Assembly (NCBI GenBank): GCA_002633005.1
Contig: NMRA01000411.1
Location: 227,083 to 291,082 of the forward strand
DNA from: Phoronis australis
Lineage: Eukaryota; Phoronida; Phoronidae
Direction of reading: 5' to 3'
DNA: 64,000 bases
Below are positions 1-9,550 of this stretch, piece after piece. A model generated the notes under the pieces. It saw nothing but the letters and a program-made list of their open reading frames with translations, was not told the DNA's origin and searched no databases. Every line of letters begins with the position of its first letter. The stretch's first letter is position 1. Position numbers and translations under genes: made by a program.

Positions 1-544
1 TTTTCTGTACCATGAATTAGCAGCATTTTTGACATGTGTGAATGTGAATTAATAGATCCTGGTTAGACAATTTATGGCAATGGGGGAAAAACGAAATAAT
101 GTAGCAATCCATAGAAATTACAAATATGCAGTAATTAATAATTTTACACATGTGAACTACGTTGCAATCTCCCTCGCAATGTATTTTTGAGAACAAAACT
201 TGATACGAGTACCACTGCTCATTTTTCGTATTCTGGCGTTTACCAGAGCTCAGAATTTCTGCAATAAAAACGGATATCCGTAAACAAATTTAGACACAAA
301 AATGTAAAAATAGGCAAAAGCAATGTTTAACTAGTGCAGCAAGCTTGATTTGTAACATGAGCTAGCAAAACCCAGAGAGACTGTCCACGCTCAGCATGAT
401 GCCGTCTCTACCACCGCAGCAGAAAACAGGGATTGGGGTGTGAGGGAGATCCAAGAAACTAGGGCGGCTGTCTAACCATTGGGTTTTCAAATTTGTAGTA
501 TGCATCTAATGCTTTGTACACAGACATGTGCAATACCATTACAG

Positions 545-696
545 GGTGTGATGTTGATCTCGACTACGACCTGTATCCAGGTAAAGAATTCCAGTACTGG
601 TGGCTCAAGTGTTACTTGGAGGCAAAACACAATGGTACTATACCGACGGACAAACAGGTCGAGACGCTCTATGTACAAGTCAATAAGTTTGCTTTA
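545..696 (+). CDS. ETNK: Ethanolamine kinase, antepenultimate coding exon (first assembled copy)
   Basis: Ethanolamine kinase phosphorylates ethanolamine with ATP in the cytosol, the first step of the CDP-ethanolamine (Kennedy) route to phosphatidylethanolamine. This exon encodes 50 complete codons of the C-terminal helical part of the choline/ethanolamine kinase fold. The recognisable run is DLYPGKEFQYWWLKCYLEA followed by QVETLYVQVNKFAL, which matches the vertebrate ETNK1 pattern (LYP..E.Q..WL..YLEA, then a segment ending QVN.FAL). The acceptor is ..ccattacag at 544 and the donor is GTAAGT at 697. The exon is entered in phase 1 (two bases complete a Gly codon) and left in phase 0. A cryptic donor-like CCAG|GTAAAG lies inside at 580/581. 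The catalytic Brenner/HxD exons are not in the window. Identification is by recall of the family, without an alignment run. Confidence 0.9.
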
Positions 697-1882
697 GTAA
701 GTCATTGGATATTAATGAAATTTAGCAGTTGTGTTCCTATCTAGGAGACTAGGCTACCATTAAAATTTATGGTCCAAACTCCAAGCTAACTACTGCTGCG
801 ACCCCTAGTGATAATTTTTAATGGCGTCATTTTTTTTGTTGTCAGCTTCTGTATATGTCAAATAGTTTAAGGGATATCATAGTTAAATTTAAGCCAGGAT
901 ATGTTCTTACTGAGAGCATGTCTCTGACATTAAATTTCTTATGGATTTGAATATTGTTATGCACCCTAGTAGTAGTTTTAATTTGTTTGTGTCAGCCTCA
1001 ATACCTCCCAAGAATTCCCATGAAATATGAATGGATCTGAATATGACAATGGCTTGTAATAGCAACTTTGTTATTTTTCATCAGCATCATGATCTACCTA
1101 GTCTTCTTACTACGTTTTCTCGGCTGTCGTTCATGTCTANTGAGGATTTTGCCTTGTGAGCCAGTGAGGCGAATATCTTGTTTTTGATGGAGTTCTTTTA
1201 AGTGGCAAGGGTAAATCCTCATAGAATGCAAAATGATGAGCTAAGTGCTTTATCGATTGCCTTCAATAGCCAATGAAAATTAATTATTACATCACCTGCA
1301 ATAACAAATCTCTCAGCTCATACTTTTTTGCATTTATTTGCTTATCATCTGATCTGAAAATCTTTTGACTCCCATAATTGGAGCGGCTTTTCTGTACCAT
1401 GAATTAACAGCATTTTTGACGTGTGAATATGAATTAATGGCATCCTGGTTAGACATTTTATGGCAATGGGGGAAAAACGAAATAATATAGTAATCCATAA
1501 AAATTACAAATATGCAGTAATTAATAATTTTACACATGTGAACTGCATTGCAATCTCCCTCGCAATTTATTTTTGGGAACAAAACTTAATATGACTACCA
1601 CTGCTCATTTTTCGTATTCTGGCGTTTACCAGAGTTCAGAATTTCTGCAATAAAATCGGATATCGGTAAACAAATTTAGACACAAAAATGTAAAAATAGG
1701 CATAGCAATGTTTAATTAGTGCGGCAAGCTTGATTTGTAACATGAGGTAGCAAAACCCAGAGAGACCGTCCACGCTCAGCATGATGCCGTCTCTACCACC
1801 GCAGCAGAAAACTGGGATTGGGGTTCAAATTTGTAGTATGCACCTAATGCTTTGTACACAGACATGTGCAATACCATTACAG
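697..1882 (+). other. Ethanolamine kinase intron sequence with assembly join
   Basis: This holds the intron following the first exon copy up to the N at 1140, then about 250 bases not duplicated in the window (1141-1387), then a second copy of the upstream intron (from 1388). No exon, RNA gene or mobile element was recognised in the unduplicated part. Confidence 0.6.
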
Positions 1883-2034
1883 GGTGTGATGTTGATCTCG
1901 ACTACGACCTGTATCCAGGTAAAGAATTCCAGTACTGGTGGCTCAAGTGTTACTTGGAGGCAAAACACAATGGTACTATACCGACGGACAAACAGGTCGA
2001 GACGCTCTATGTACAAGTCAATAAGTTTGCTTTA
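1883..2034 (+). CDS. ETNK: Ethanolamine kinase, same exon, second assembled copy
   Basis: This is a copy of the exon at 545-696 lying exactly 1338 bases further on, with the same acceptor and the same GTAAGT donor; I saw no difference in the coding bases. The flanking intron differs by point changes and indels, including about 47 bases present only before the first copy. The unit 1-1139 matches 1388-2477, and the first copy stops at a single N at 1140. This looks like two haplotypes placed in series rather than a real tandem exon. If both copies were used, the protein would repeat this 50-residue segment, which no family member I know does. This copy is contiguous with the next exon, so it is the better one for a gene model. 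Confidence 0.85.
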
Positions 2035-2540
2035 GTAAGTCATTGGATATTAATGAAATTTAGCAGTTGTGTTCCTATCTAGGAGACTAGGCTACCATTA
2101 AAATTTATGGTCCAAACTCCAAGCTAACTACTGCTGCGACCCCTAGTGATAATTTTTAATGGCGTCATTTTTTTTGTTGTCAGCTTCTGTATATGTCAAA
2201 TAGTTTAAGGGATATCATAGTTAAATTTAAGCCAGGATATGTTCTTACTGAGAGCATGTCTCTGACATTAAATTTCTTATGGATTTGAATATTGTTATGC
2301 ACCCTAGTAGTAGTTTTAATTTGTTTGTGTCAGCCTCAATACCTCCCAAGAATTCCCATGAAATATGAATGGATCTGAATATGACAATGGCTTGTAATAG
2401 CAACTTTGTTATTTTTCATCAGCATCATGATCTACCTAGTCTTCTTACTACGTTTTCTCGGCTGTCGTTCATGTCTAGCCAAGTTCTCCGTAGCACTATA
2501 TTACAGCGTATTTCTTATCTTGCCGGCCTCTTTACCTTTG

Positions 2541-2632
2541 GTTACCGATTTTGAGAACCAGTTTGATGTCCGTTATTCAGTGGAGAAAACTGGTTCTCAA
2601 AATGTGGGACACCTGCAAGTGACTATTACCTT
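2541..2632 (+). mobile_element. Palindromic MITE-like element, copy 1
   Basis: A perfect 17-bp inverted repeat (ATTTTGAGAACCAGTTT at 2548-2564 against 2587-2603) encloses a loop containing TTATTCAGTGGAG. The right flank ends GACTATTACC, as in copy 2. The left outer arm is shortened. It interrupts the first unit of the exon-derived array. Confidence 0.6.
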
Positions 2633-2901
2633 ATTTCTGTCGAGTCTCAAGGTTATCATTATGAACAATCCAAGTTCTGCATAGCACTGTGTTACCGCTT
2701 ATTTCTTGTATTGCATGCTTCTGGACCTCTCGCGGGTCTCGGGCTGTCATTTTTGGCAAACCAAGATGTACAGAATAGTAATATTTTACAACATGGGCTG
2801 TGTTACATCACTCTCACTATTTCTGGATTCTCTTGGCTCCGTTTACTGCCAGCCAGTTCTCCATGATAGCGCTGTGTTACATCTTATTTCTTATGTTGCA
2901 G

Positions 2902-2975
2902 GCGGCTCATTACTTGTGGGGTCTATGGGCGCTCATTCAAGCCAAGTACTCTACAATTGACTTTGATTTCCTAAA
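2902..2975 (+). CDS. ETNK: Ethanolamine kinase, penultimate coding exon
   Basis: The exon encodes 24 codons plus two bases: AAHYLWGLWALIQAKYST and then IDFDFL. This is close to the human ETNK1 segment ending HFFWGLWALIQAKYS and IEFDFL, the most conserved C-terminal stretch of the family. The acceptor TTATGTTGCAG ends at 2901 and the donor GTAAGT starts at 2976. The exon is entered in phase 0, matching the donor of the preceding exon, and left in phase 2, matching the next one. It sits at the right end of a tandem array of about 92-bp units (2425-2975) in which earlier units resemble this exon but have lost the acceptor or the reading frame. Confidence 0.93.
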
Positions 2976-3280
2976 GTAAGTATCAGGGTCTTTTTCTTAT
3001 CATGAACATTCAATGTAACTCCCCTGGTTCTTAAATTGGCGAGGCTGAAAATTGAGGTGTATAAGTAAATCAGACATGGTCAACTGGGGACATTTTAAAA
3101 AATCAGTGGCCGCCTACCCAACCTTGGGCACTGGATGGAGCCAGACAGCACCATCGAATATTGCTTCAATTTTTCAAGGCAATTGCATACGTGCCTTACT
3201 TACAGAAATTAGGTCATATCCAAAAGGTCACGTCAACCTGTCATGTTTGTTATTTGGGAACAAGGCAAACAAGATCGGGT

Positions 3281-3341
3281 ATAATATAATAATAATAATA
3301 ATAGTAGTAACAGCAGCAACAGCAGCAGTAGTAATAATAAA
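3281..3341. repeat. AAT / CAG-type microsatellite
   Basis: ATA/AAT trinucleotides pass into AGTAGTAACAGCAGCAACAG and back to AAT. Confidence 0.9.
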
Positions 3342-3630
3342 TGTATTATAATCACACATGTACAGAGAAATAAAAGAAAAACATAAAAACACTAGACAAA
3401 AAATAAAAGTACAAGTGCAAGACACGGATAACATAAAAAGTCAAAGACTTATTTCCGTTATGGCCAGTAAAAAAGATGAGAAACAAAATGAAAACTGATG
3501 AAAGACAAAAGACAATCAGCAGTAAATTGGTAAATCAGTTTCTGAATAGGTAAATAAATATATACATGAAATATACATAAAAATAAGTAATTAAATAAGT
3601 ATGTACATAAATAAATAAATGATAAATATA

Positions 3631-3753
3631 CAAAACGTACCTAAAGTGGCGTTGAAGGAATATCCCACGAGACATTATTACCGGTTTCGGTCGATACACG
3701 GAATAATGTGGAGTGGGATATTACTTCAACTACGCCAATCGAGGTACGCTTTG
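3631..3753. mobile_element. Near-complete palindrome, MITE-like
   Basis: The left arm begins CAAAACGTACCT, continues TGGCGTTGAAGGAATATCCC, and has ACATTATTACCGG inside. The right arm mirrors it: GGAATAATGT, GTGGGATATTACTTCAAC, CGCC and AGGTACGCTTTG, ending 3753. Flanks are ATA on the left and TAT on the right, compatible with a TA target duplication. No other copy was noticed in the window. It lies in the last ETNK intron. Confidence 0.6.
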
Positions 3754-5169
3754 TATTTATTCCATGCGCATCAAATTCCTAAGTTTCTTTCATTTTTTCG
3801 TCATATTTTCAAATACTTCACTCTGACTGTTCACATGGCGGATCACATCCTATATGTATGTACTTGCGCGTTAGGCTGCAAATTTTCTCTTGTAAAAGAA
3901 ACAGTTTTAAATGTGACGATTAATTACTTGAACAGAGATTACAAAGATGAAAACAACGGTAACTGTGCATTGAACTTGTAACATCTCCTGAAAATAGTTA
4001 AATAACAACAATATTTCACATTCTAGTTACCGCGGAATCAGCGCCTGAGTTGCAGACGACATATTTAGCAACTGAAAACTGAGACAGAACTTTCATATAA
4101 TTAACAGTCCTGTCCCGGATGTTACGATTGAGACCTGAGTGTTACTCACTCTATTGCAAATGCATCACTTTTAACCATTTTCCAAAAGTTTGAAGATTGA
4201 ACCAGCTATCAACGTCTGGTCGACATTGACCTACCTTTTGAACTTTTCGTGTCAGAGGTCGCTGTTGAAGTAGTGCAGGAGGTGAATACAGAAAATATGG
4301 CCGTATTTCCATCTACTGATTTAACGCGTTTGGGATAAATAAATGAATGCACCAGTGAAGATTAGACCAAAGACTTAAATAAGATAAGGACTTAATAACA
4401 CCAGAAGGAAATAAGATATACGTATTGTTATTGATTTGGGTGTTGAAATGAGGTGTTGGGGTTCTTTTGAAAAATAACTATTCCCGGTGCCTTTTACCTC
4501 ACTCCAAGATTCCTGTTCTCAAGGTGCTTTATGGTTGAGATTTGACTTGCGTAATAGGTTTAAACAATATTGTATATGGTGGAACTTTAAGCCTCAACCA
4601 AAAAATCAAGTATATTTTCTAAGAAATAAGGTTAACTTTTTGATCATTTAATATCCGACATAGCAAAAAAGGGTTTTTTGCGATTATGCAGCATCTTAGC
4701 TACATGGTATTACATGTGTATAAGGACTCTGACTATAATAAATGATAATGAATATAAATAATAATAATAATAATAGTATTGAGGTGGGTTTACTATACAG
4801 TACCGTAAAGTTTTTTAAATTGGAACATAGTATGTTGGCACAGTAAAACTTCATTTTATCAAAATTTTCAACAAGAGTGACGGTAAAAGTTGACTGAGTT
4901 TAGTTTAAAAGGTATCTATGCTTTTTGATTGTACTCGGATGGAGAGAGAATGATTAAATCGTATGATAACCACTTATTTAAACAAGTGTTGTCAATTAAG
5001 TACACTAACAAAAAAGACGAGATACTACGCCAGTGCCCTCTGTAAGGATAACTTCAATCAATAAACCATAATCAACCAAGCATCTTATCTGCTATCCAAT
5101 CTAGGTTTCAACACTCGTTGGATGACACTCCTGTTGATTGATCCTCATACTAACACACACTGCACTGCA

Positions 5170-5303
5170 CTTGCTGGTCACAGTCCTTTGTGACACAATG
5201 ACATCTGTAGGCATTATCTAACTACCCACAATTCCTCTTGCTGGTCACTGTCCCTCATGACGCAACACGTGTAGGTAGTACCTTACTACCCACAATGCAA
5301 GTT
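5170..5303. repeat. Two-copy 67-bp direct repeat
   Basis: CTTGCTGGTCAC is followed by a diverged GACACAA/GACGCAA block, TGTAGG and CTACCCACAAT in both units. Confidence 0.7.
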
Positions 5304-6566
5304 GCTTTAACCTTTGCCCTTACCCTTTAGGATCTTCCACTAGGTGGCTCTATTGTACACTGAAGTAAGTCTTTTAGCGTCAACTGCTAAATTCCATCTG
5401 TCTCCCAGTCTTCTGCCCAAATTATAATAATGCACTTACTTAATGATTTGGTAACAAAAACAACATGATTTTATCTAATCATATCATTGACTGTTACAAT
5501 CTGATCTCAGAAATTTCCAAGATCCTTATAGTACACTGTCCTCAGAACAAAAGAGTTAAACGTCATCTAAAAGTACAAAAGTCATGTAAACATCAAAAGT
5601 ACATGTTATCAAGTTTGTCCCCATGGTTTTAAAAGTACATGTGCACAGATTTAGGGCAACTTCAGTTGAACTATCTCTACTGATTACATAATCAATATTT
5701 ATTTTGACAGTGAACAAGGAAACAATTTTACTTGATTATCTAAAAGGTTTTTATAGTACGAATGTCATTAACAGACTGGCAGAATTTTGAACATTTTTGG
5801 TAACACAGTGAGCATTTGAAAAATGACCGTTTTGGCCGTTATTTTTGTGCGAATTTGAGGAACCTTTACCGTACACACCCGAAGTATTAGGATACAGTGA
5901 CCCGTTATTCCTGTTCTGACTATTGACCTCTAAGGGAATTCCCCCATCAGTCCAGTTAAGTGTAAGTGGAAAATTGACTGCCATGAGGAATTATGGGAAA
6001 ATTAATTAGGTGGATAGGCTATTCACTGTTCTTCTGGTTAGGATCAAATCAAGCTTACAACTTGGTGAGAACTAACTAAGCTGTGGCCTGTTGTGAACAA
6101 AAATGTGCAATACACACACGGTTCGTTAGGTCACACATGGATAATCGGAATGGTTATACAGGTACCAGGAAATGTTTTCCCAAAAGATACATGTAATTGT
6201 CATTTAGTTAGACTGAAAATAATGACATTGATATGGTAGTCAAGCGCTACAAACGGGGTTGTAATTTGTAGTCTATGTTCACTGCTTAGATTCTTACTGC
6301 ATGGTGAAATGGAATTTATTTCAGTTGTTTTACTAGTACGGTAAGTATTTGGTTTTCGATTTTCTCATTGGGCTTGGTACATATTGTGGCGTAAAATACT
6401 GACGTAAATTCTGTCGACGTAGGAAAGCCTTGAAAATACAAAATCATGCGAGTCTTTGTGAGATGTTAAGCAAACCGCTACCGTCATCTCGAATCTATGA
6501 ACCTCATCCTCAATTTGCTCATGTATTCTATGCTTGACTCTTAACCTCATATTTGGACCGTTTCAG

Positions 6567-6642
6567 CTATGCTTCTGTCCGTTTCAATGAATACCACAGG
6601 AGAAAGGACGAGTTTCTGTCTCTCAAGTTACCTACAGAGTAA
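6567..6642 (+). CDS. ETNK: Ethanolamine kinase, last coding exon and stop
   Basis: After the acceptor tttggaccgtttcag (ending 6566), one base completes an Asn codon begun in the previous exon. Then come 24 codons, YASVRFNEYHRRKDEF and LSLKLPTE, and TAA at 6640-6642. The vertebrate C terminus is YAI.RFNQYF..K followed by a short LKVPE-like tail, so both the motif and the stop position fit. Together the three exons give the complete C-terminal end of the enzyme. The intron before this exon is about 3.6 kb. Confidence 0.93.
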
Positions 6643-6871
6643 TGCAGAAGATCTAGGAAATGTTACATAGTAACTTAGGCTATCTCTTTGTTTTAAGACT
6701 CAGGCATGTTCAGAGTGTGATATTTTCAAATTTCTATTGGTGATTTAAGTAGGGTCATTTCTCCTGTGAAAGTAATTTTAGAAACCATTAATACGATTGT
6801 TTTAATGAACAGAGCTTCGAATTTGTTTTTAAATTGGGATTGTTTGCTAATTTACTATGTGCAGATGTAAT

Positions 6872-6975
6872 GGCAATAGTAGGATATAAAGTGCCCACGT
6901 TTTGAGATCCAGTTTGATGCTTGAGTGGAGAGAACTAGTTCTCAAAATGCGGGCACATGATATCCGACTATTACC
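6872..6975 (+). mobile_element. Palindromic MITE-like element, copy 2
   Basis: This copy has the longest readable arms. GGCAATAGTAGGATATAAAG from 6872 pairs with the complement of the end ATATCCGACTATTACC at 6975, and GTGCCC (6891-6896) pairs with GGGCAC (6951-6956) around the TTTTGAGA..TCTCAAAA core. The element is almost entirely a fold-back with no coding capacity. Confidence 0.65.
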
Positions 6976-7002
6976 AAATTAAAGGCATTGTTTGTGTAAC
7001 TC

Positions 7003-7228
7003 GGGGGCCTGTTTTCTGAAAGACATTCGATCGTTTTTGGCCGTAAGTCTGATATGTAAACACCTATGGTTGCAACTATTTAAATGTGACTTCTTACTGA
7101 GATTTTAAACGGGTTTAAATGAAATGTCGAGTTCAGATAAAACATCCCAACTTATATTTTAGTGAATCATTGAGTAAGATTTAAGTGATGGCAGAAATGA
7201 CAAAACTCGTAAATTGAAACAGGACCTA
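7003..7228. mobile_element. Possible degenerate MITE with GGGCCTGTTT-type ends
   Basis: The left end is GGGCCTGTTTTCTGAAA and the right end reads, in reverse, AGGTCCTGTTTCAATT. Inverted ends are imperfect and no target duplication was established. The ends resemble those of the better element at 18907-19152. Confidence 0.35.
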
Positions 7229-7419
7229 TGTGCTGCTCCTTTACTAACCTTTAACTTGAGATGTTGTAGAGAAATGATTGTCGATCAAAGTTGTGAATAT
7301 TTAGGGCAATCTGATATGAATCATCGCCTAGAGTATCTTGTGTAACAACAACCACAATCTTACAGTTTTGTCATTGGAAGCTTCCCGCAGTGTTTTAGCT
7401 CCTGCTACGTTATTTGAAT

Positions 7420-7489
7420 TTCACCTATTGACCTTCACCTATTGACCTTCGCCTATTGACCTTCACCTATTGACCTTCACCTATTGATC
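7420..7489. repeat. Five tandem 14-bp units made of nuclear-receptor half-site sequence
   Basis: The unit is TTCACCTATTGACC, five copies with two single-base variants. On the minus strand the units read AGGTCA-AT-AGGTGA-AGGTCA, so hexamer half-sites alternate at spacings of 2 and 0. It lies in the presumed ETNK 3' UTR. Confidence 0.9.
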
Positions 7490-8874
7490 TTTTTAGTGAT
7501 TATGAAATTATCTGCACAGTGAAATGTGGGGATGTTGTTACCGCATTTTCAAGCGATCATTTGAGAGATGACTGACAGTATCAAGCTGTTTGTTCACTCT
7601 CCTGTATATTGGATTTAGATATATGGCTGTAATATTTATGAGTCTGACCTCTGACCTGTGTCTCCACTCTGTTGAACATACAAGTTATTATTAAGGAGCA
7701 CTATTGTCAGATGATGTACATGTATTATGGAACTGTGATGTCACTCTACTATATTTGCATATTCATGAATTGCGGTTTGTGTATTGTTGTAAACTAAAAG
7801 TTGTGGGTATGCATGTCAGAACAATCGGGGTAACCATAAAGCATTCCATATTCTTGTCGTGGTGTGGTTTAGAAACAATGGTTATCTACATTTGCTGTTA
7901 CTTTTGTTAATTTTATTGACAGGAATTTGCTTAGAGAGGAGTGTGGTTTGCCAGTGCTTTTAAGTGTTTATATAATTTTTATTAAGCTCTAATGTCAGGG
8001 AGTGAAAGCGATTGCTTGGTTGCAAAGCAGGAATTCAGAGGCAGGGCCATTGGATCTTTTCCACCCCCTGAATTTGATGCTTTAAGGGTCTGTTTCACTT
8101 CCTTATAATGTCCAAACATATACATTTGTTGTAAGGTCCTGGATTTATTTAGCGATGAAGTTCAGGGATGTTTGTTATGGTGGTGTAAGGTCTCAAGTCA
8201 ATTACTAAAGTGTTACAGAATGGTGTGGTAGATTGCACACTATAGCCTTCTTTCTAGGTGTCTCGCTCAAGCCACGTTTTAGCCCACATGCCTGCAATTA
8301 AATTCAAATGCAATTTTGAAGTTCGCAGCTGACAGGTTGGTCAGTTTTTTTAATTTTTGTTTTCTATTTGTGGTCTAAAAGTCACACAATCAAATAATTC
8401 ATAGTTGTGTGCAGCAGTTGCTAAGGTAAAATCTCACTGATTTTGGACAAAAATAATTCATTCGCCAAAATTACCCATTTTACTGTCGTGACACCTTTCC
8501 ACGGCATCTTACATTGTTGTAAATGATCAAAGCTACTCAAAATTTTGTGTGAAATTACAAACCTTGAATATGGCAAATCTTCAGGACAGTGCGTCATTTA
8601 TGGAAAGAACGAGGAGAAAAAACTTCATTTGTCCACCATGTCTTCAGTTGATAACATATCACAGTTCATTTTCCGTTGCCAACTAAAAATGTCCAGAGTT
8701 TCAACTCAAAACTCTGCAGTTGATTGGTCAACCTTACCAAAAAGTCGAGAAACCAACATTTCTCACCTTTTCTGACCTCAAAAATTGAGCCCGAATGTTC
8801 ACAACTTGATCTGAATTTCAGCACGTGACTTTCCAATTCTGGCGAATACTCTACTTGCAAGTTGCATTGCTGTG

Positions 8875-8948
8875 GTGCTCTCTTGTGTCAGACCTTCTGA
8901 TTTGTTGCATCTCAGCAGTGTTCTCTTGTGTCTGACCTTCTGATTGGT
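8875..8948. repeat. Two-copy 53-bp direct repeat
   Basis: TCTCTTGTGTCAGACCTTCT recurs 53 bases later as TCTCTTGTGTCTGACCTTCT. Confidence 0.7.
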
Positions 8949-9137
8949 CAACAGTTATCGTGTAAAACATGTTTCGTCCTCTCACCATAGTTCTATTTAC
9001 TAGAATTTTATTTTTTGTTTGAATCTAAGCAATATGTAAAGCCTTTTAGAAATCTGTGTTAAATATTGTTAGTCACTTCAAGTGTGTTCATATACAGTTG
9101 TCACTTAAAGTGGCTAATGACCTTGCTGTTGATTGTT

Positions 9138-9350
9138 TAAACATTTTGATTTTACTGTACTTAAATATTTTGATCATGATAATACTGTACTATTCAAGCA
9201 CTTTGATCATACTGAGTCTGTAGTGTTCAAACATTTTGATCATACCCAGTCTGTAGTGTTCAAACATTTTGATCATACCCAGTCTGTAGTGTTCAAACAT
9301 TTTGATCATACCCAGTCTGTAGTGTTCAAACATTTTGATCATATTGTTCA
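9138..9350. repeat. 33-bp minisatellite
   Basis: The unit is GTGTTCAAACATTTTGATCA plus TACCCAGTCTGTA. There are three to four near-identical units preceded by about three diverged ones. Because 33 is a multiple of 3 and the unit lacks stops in some frames, it creates spurious ORFs on both strands. It lies about 120 bases before a poly(A) signal. Confidence 0.9.
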
Positions 9351-9470
9351 AGTAAAATGTCCAGAATGTATGTGTGGTTGTATTCTTTACTATTGTTCCA
9401 AGTTGTTGTGGAAGAGATGAAGTTCTGTGATTATTGGTTCTGACTGAAAGCTCATGTTCTTCAGTCAAAG

Positions 9471-9531
9471 AATAAATTTGATTTACACCACTTGCTGGTA
9501 AATTATTCTGCCTGAGACCAGGTTTAATAAA
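9471..9531 (+). terminator. Candidate polyadenylation signals of ethanolamine kinase
   Basis: AATAAA lies at 9471-9476 and again at 9526-9531. They are the first canonical hexamers I found after the stop codon at 6642. A GT-containing stretch (TCGTGTCATGTTT) follows the second. Confidence 0.4.
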
Positions 9532-9550
9532 TTAACTCTGCCCATCGTGT

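Larger units (their letters stand above)
1..2477 (+). repeat. Direct duplication 1-1139 / 1388-2477 joined at a single N
   Basis: The left arm 1-1139 ends exactly at the N (1140). The right arm starts at 1388 (both begin ttttctgtaccatgaatta) and the match ends at 2477 (tcatgtcta). Arms differ by scattered substitutions and indels. Three more duplications in this window share the single-N geometry, which points to overlapping haplotype contigs placed side by side by the assembler. Confidence 0.85.
2425..2975 (+). repeat. Tandem array of decayed exon/acceptor units ending in the live ETNK exon
   Basis: A motif like CCAAGTTCTCC recurs near 2478, 2667, 2760 and 2850, and CCAAGTACTC occurs inside the live exon near 2942. 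An acceptor-like tract recurs as CGTATTTCTTATCTTGCCG (to 2525), CTTATTTCTTGTATTGCAT (to 2716) and the functional CTTATTTCTTATGTTGCAG (to 2901). Spacing is about 92 bp once the palindromic element inserted near 2541-2640 is subtracted. At 2815-2862 one frame reads HYFWILLAPFTASQFS, parallel to HYLWGLWALIQAKYST of the live exon. The earlier units are therefore best read as degenerate duplications of the exon with its splice acceptor. Confidence 0.65.
2976..6566 (+). other. Last intron of ethanolamine kinase
   Basis: It contains an AAT/CAG-type microsatellite (3281-3341), an A/T-rich simple stretch (about 3540-3625), the palindrome at 3631-3753, an AAT run near 4756-4783 and a 67-bp duplication at 5170-5303. 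A 77-codon minus-strand frame at 5751-5984 has no recognisable domain. Nothing else stands out. Confidence 0.6.
6643..9550 (+). other. ETNK: Probable 3' UTR and 3' end of the ethanolamine kinase gene
   Basis: No AATAAA was noticed between the stop codon and 9471. AATAAA then occurs at 9471-9476 and 9526-9531; ATTAAA variants near 6979 and 8299 could serve a shorter transcript. The stretch contains two short palindromic elements, a 14-bp repeat array at 7420-7489, a 53-bp duplication at about 8875-8948 and a 33-bp repeat array at 9138-9350. No long ORF with recognisable content is present. Assignment as UTR is inferred from the position of the poly(A) signals only. Confidence 0.45.

Noticed and set aside
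2406-2684. 92-codon hydrophobic frame in the ETNK intron
   Set aside because: Explained by decayed exon copies plus the inserted palindromic element; it has no start context and the family does not use such a segment.
9133-9468. Open frames on both strands with a repeated FKHFDHTQSV-like peptide
   Set aside because: Direct consequence of a stop-free 33-bp minisatellite.
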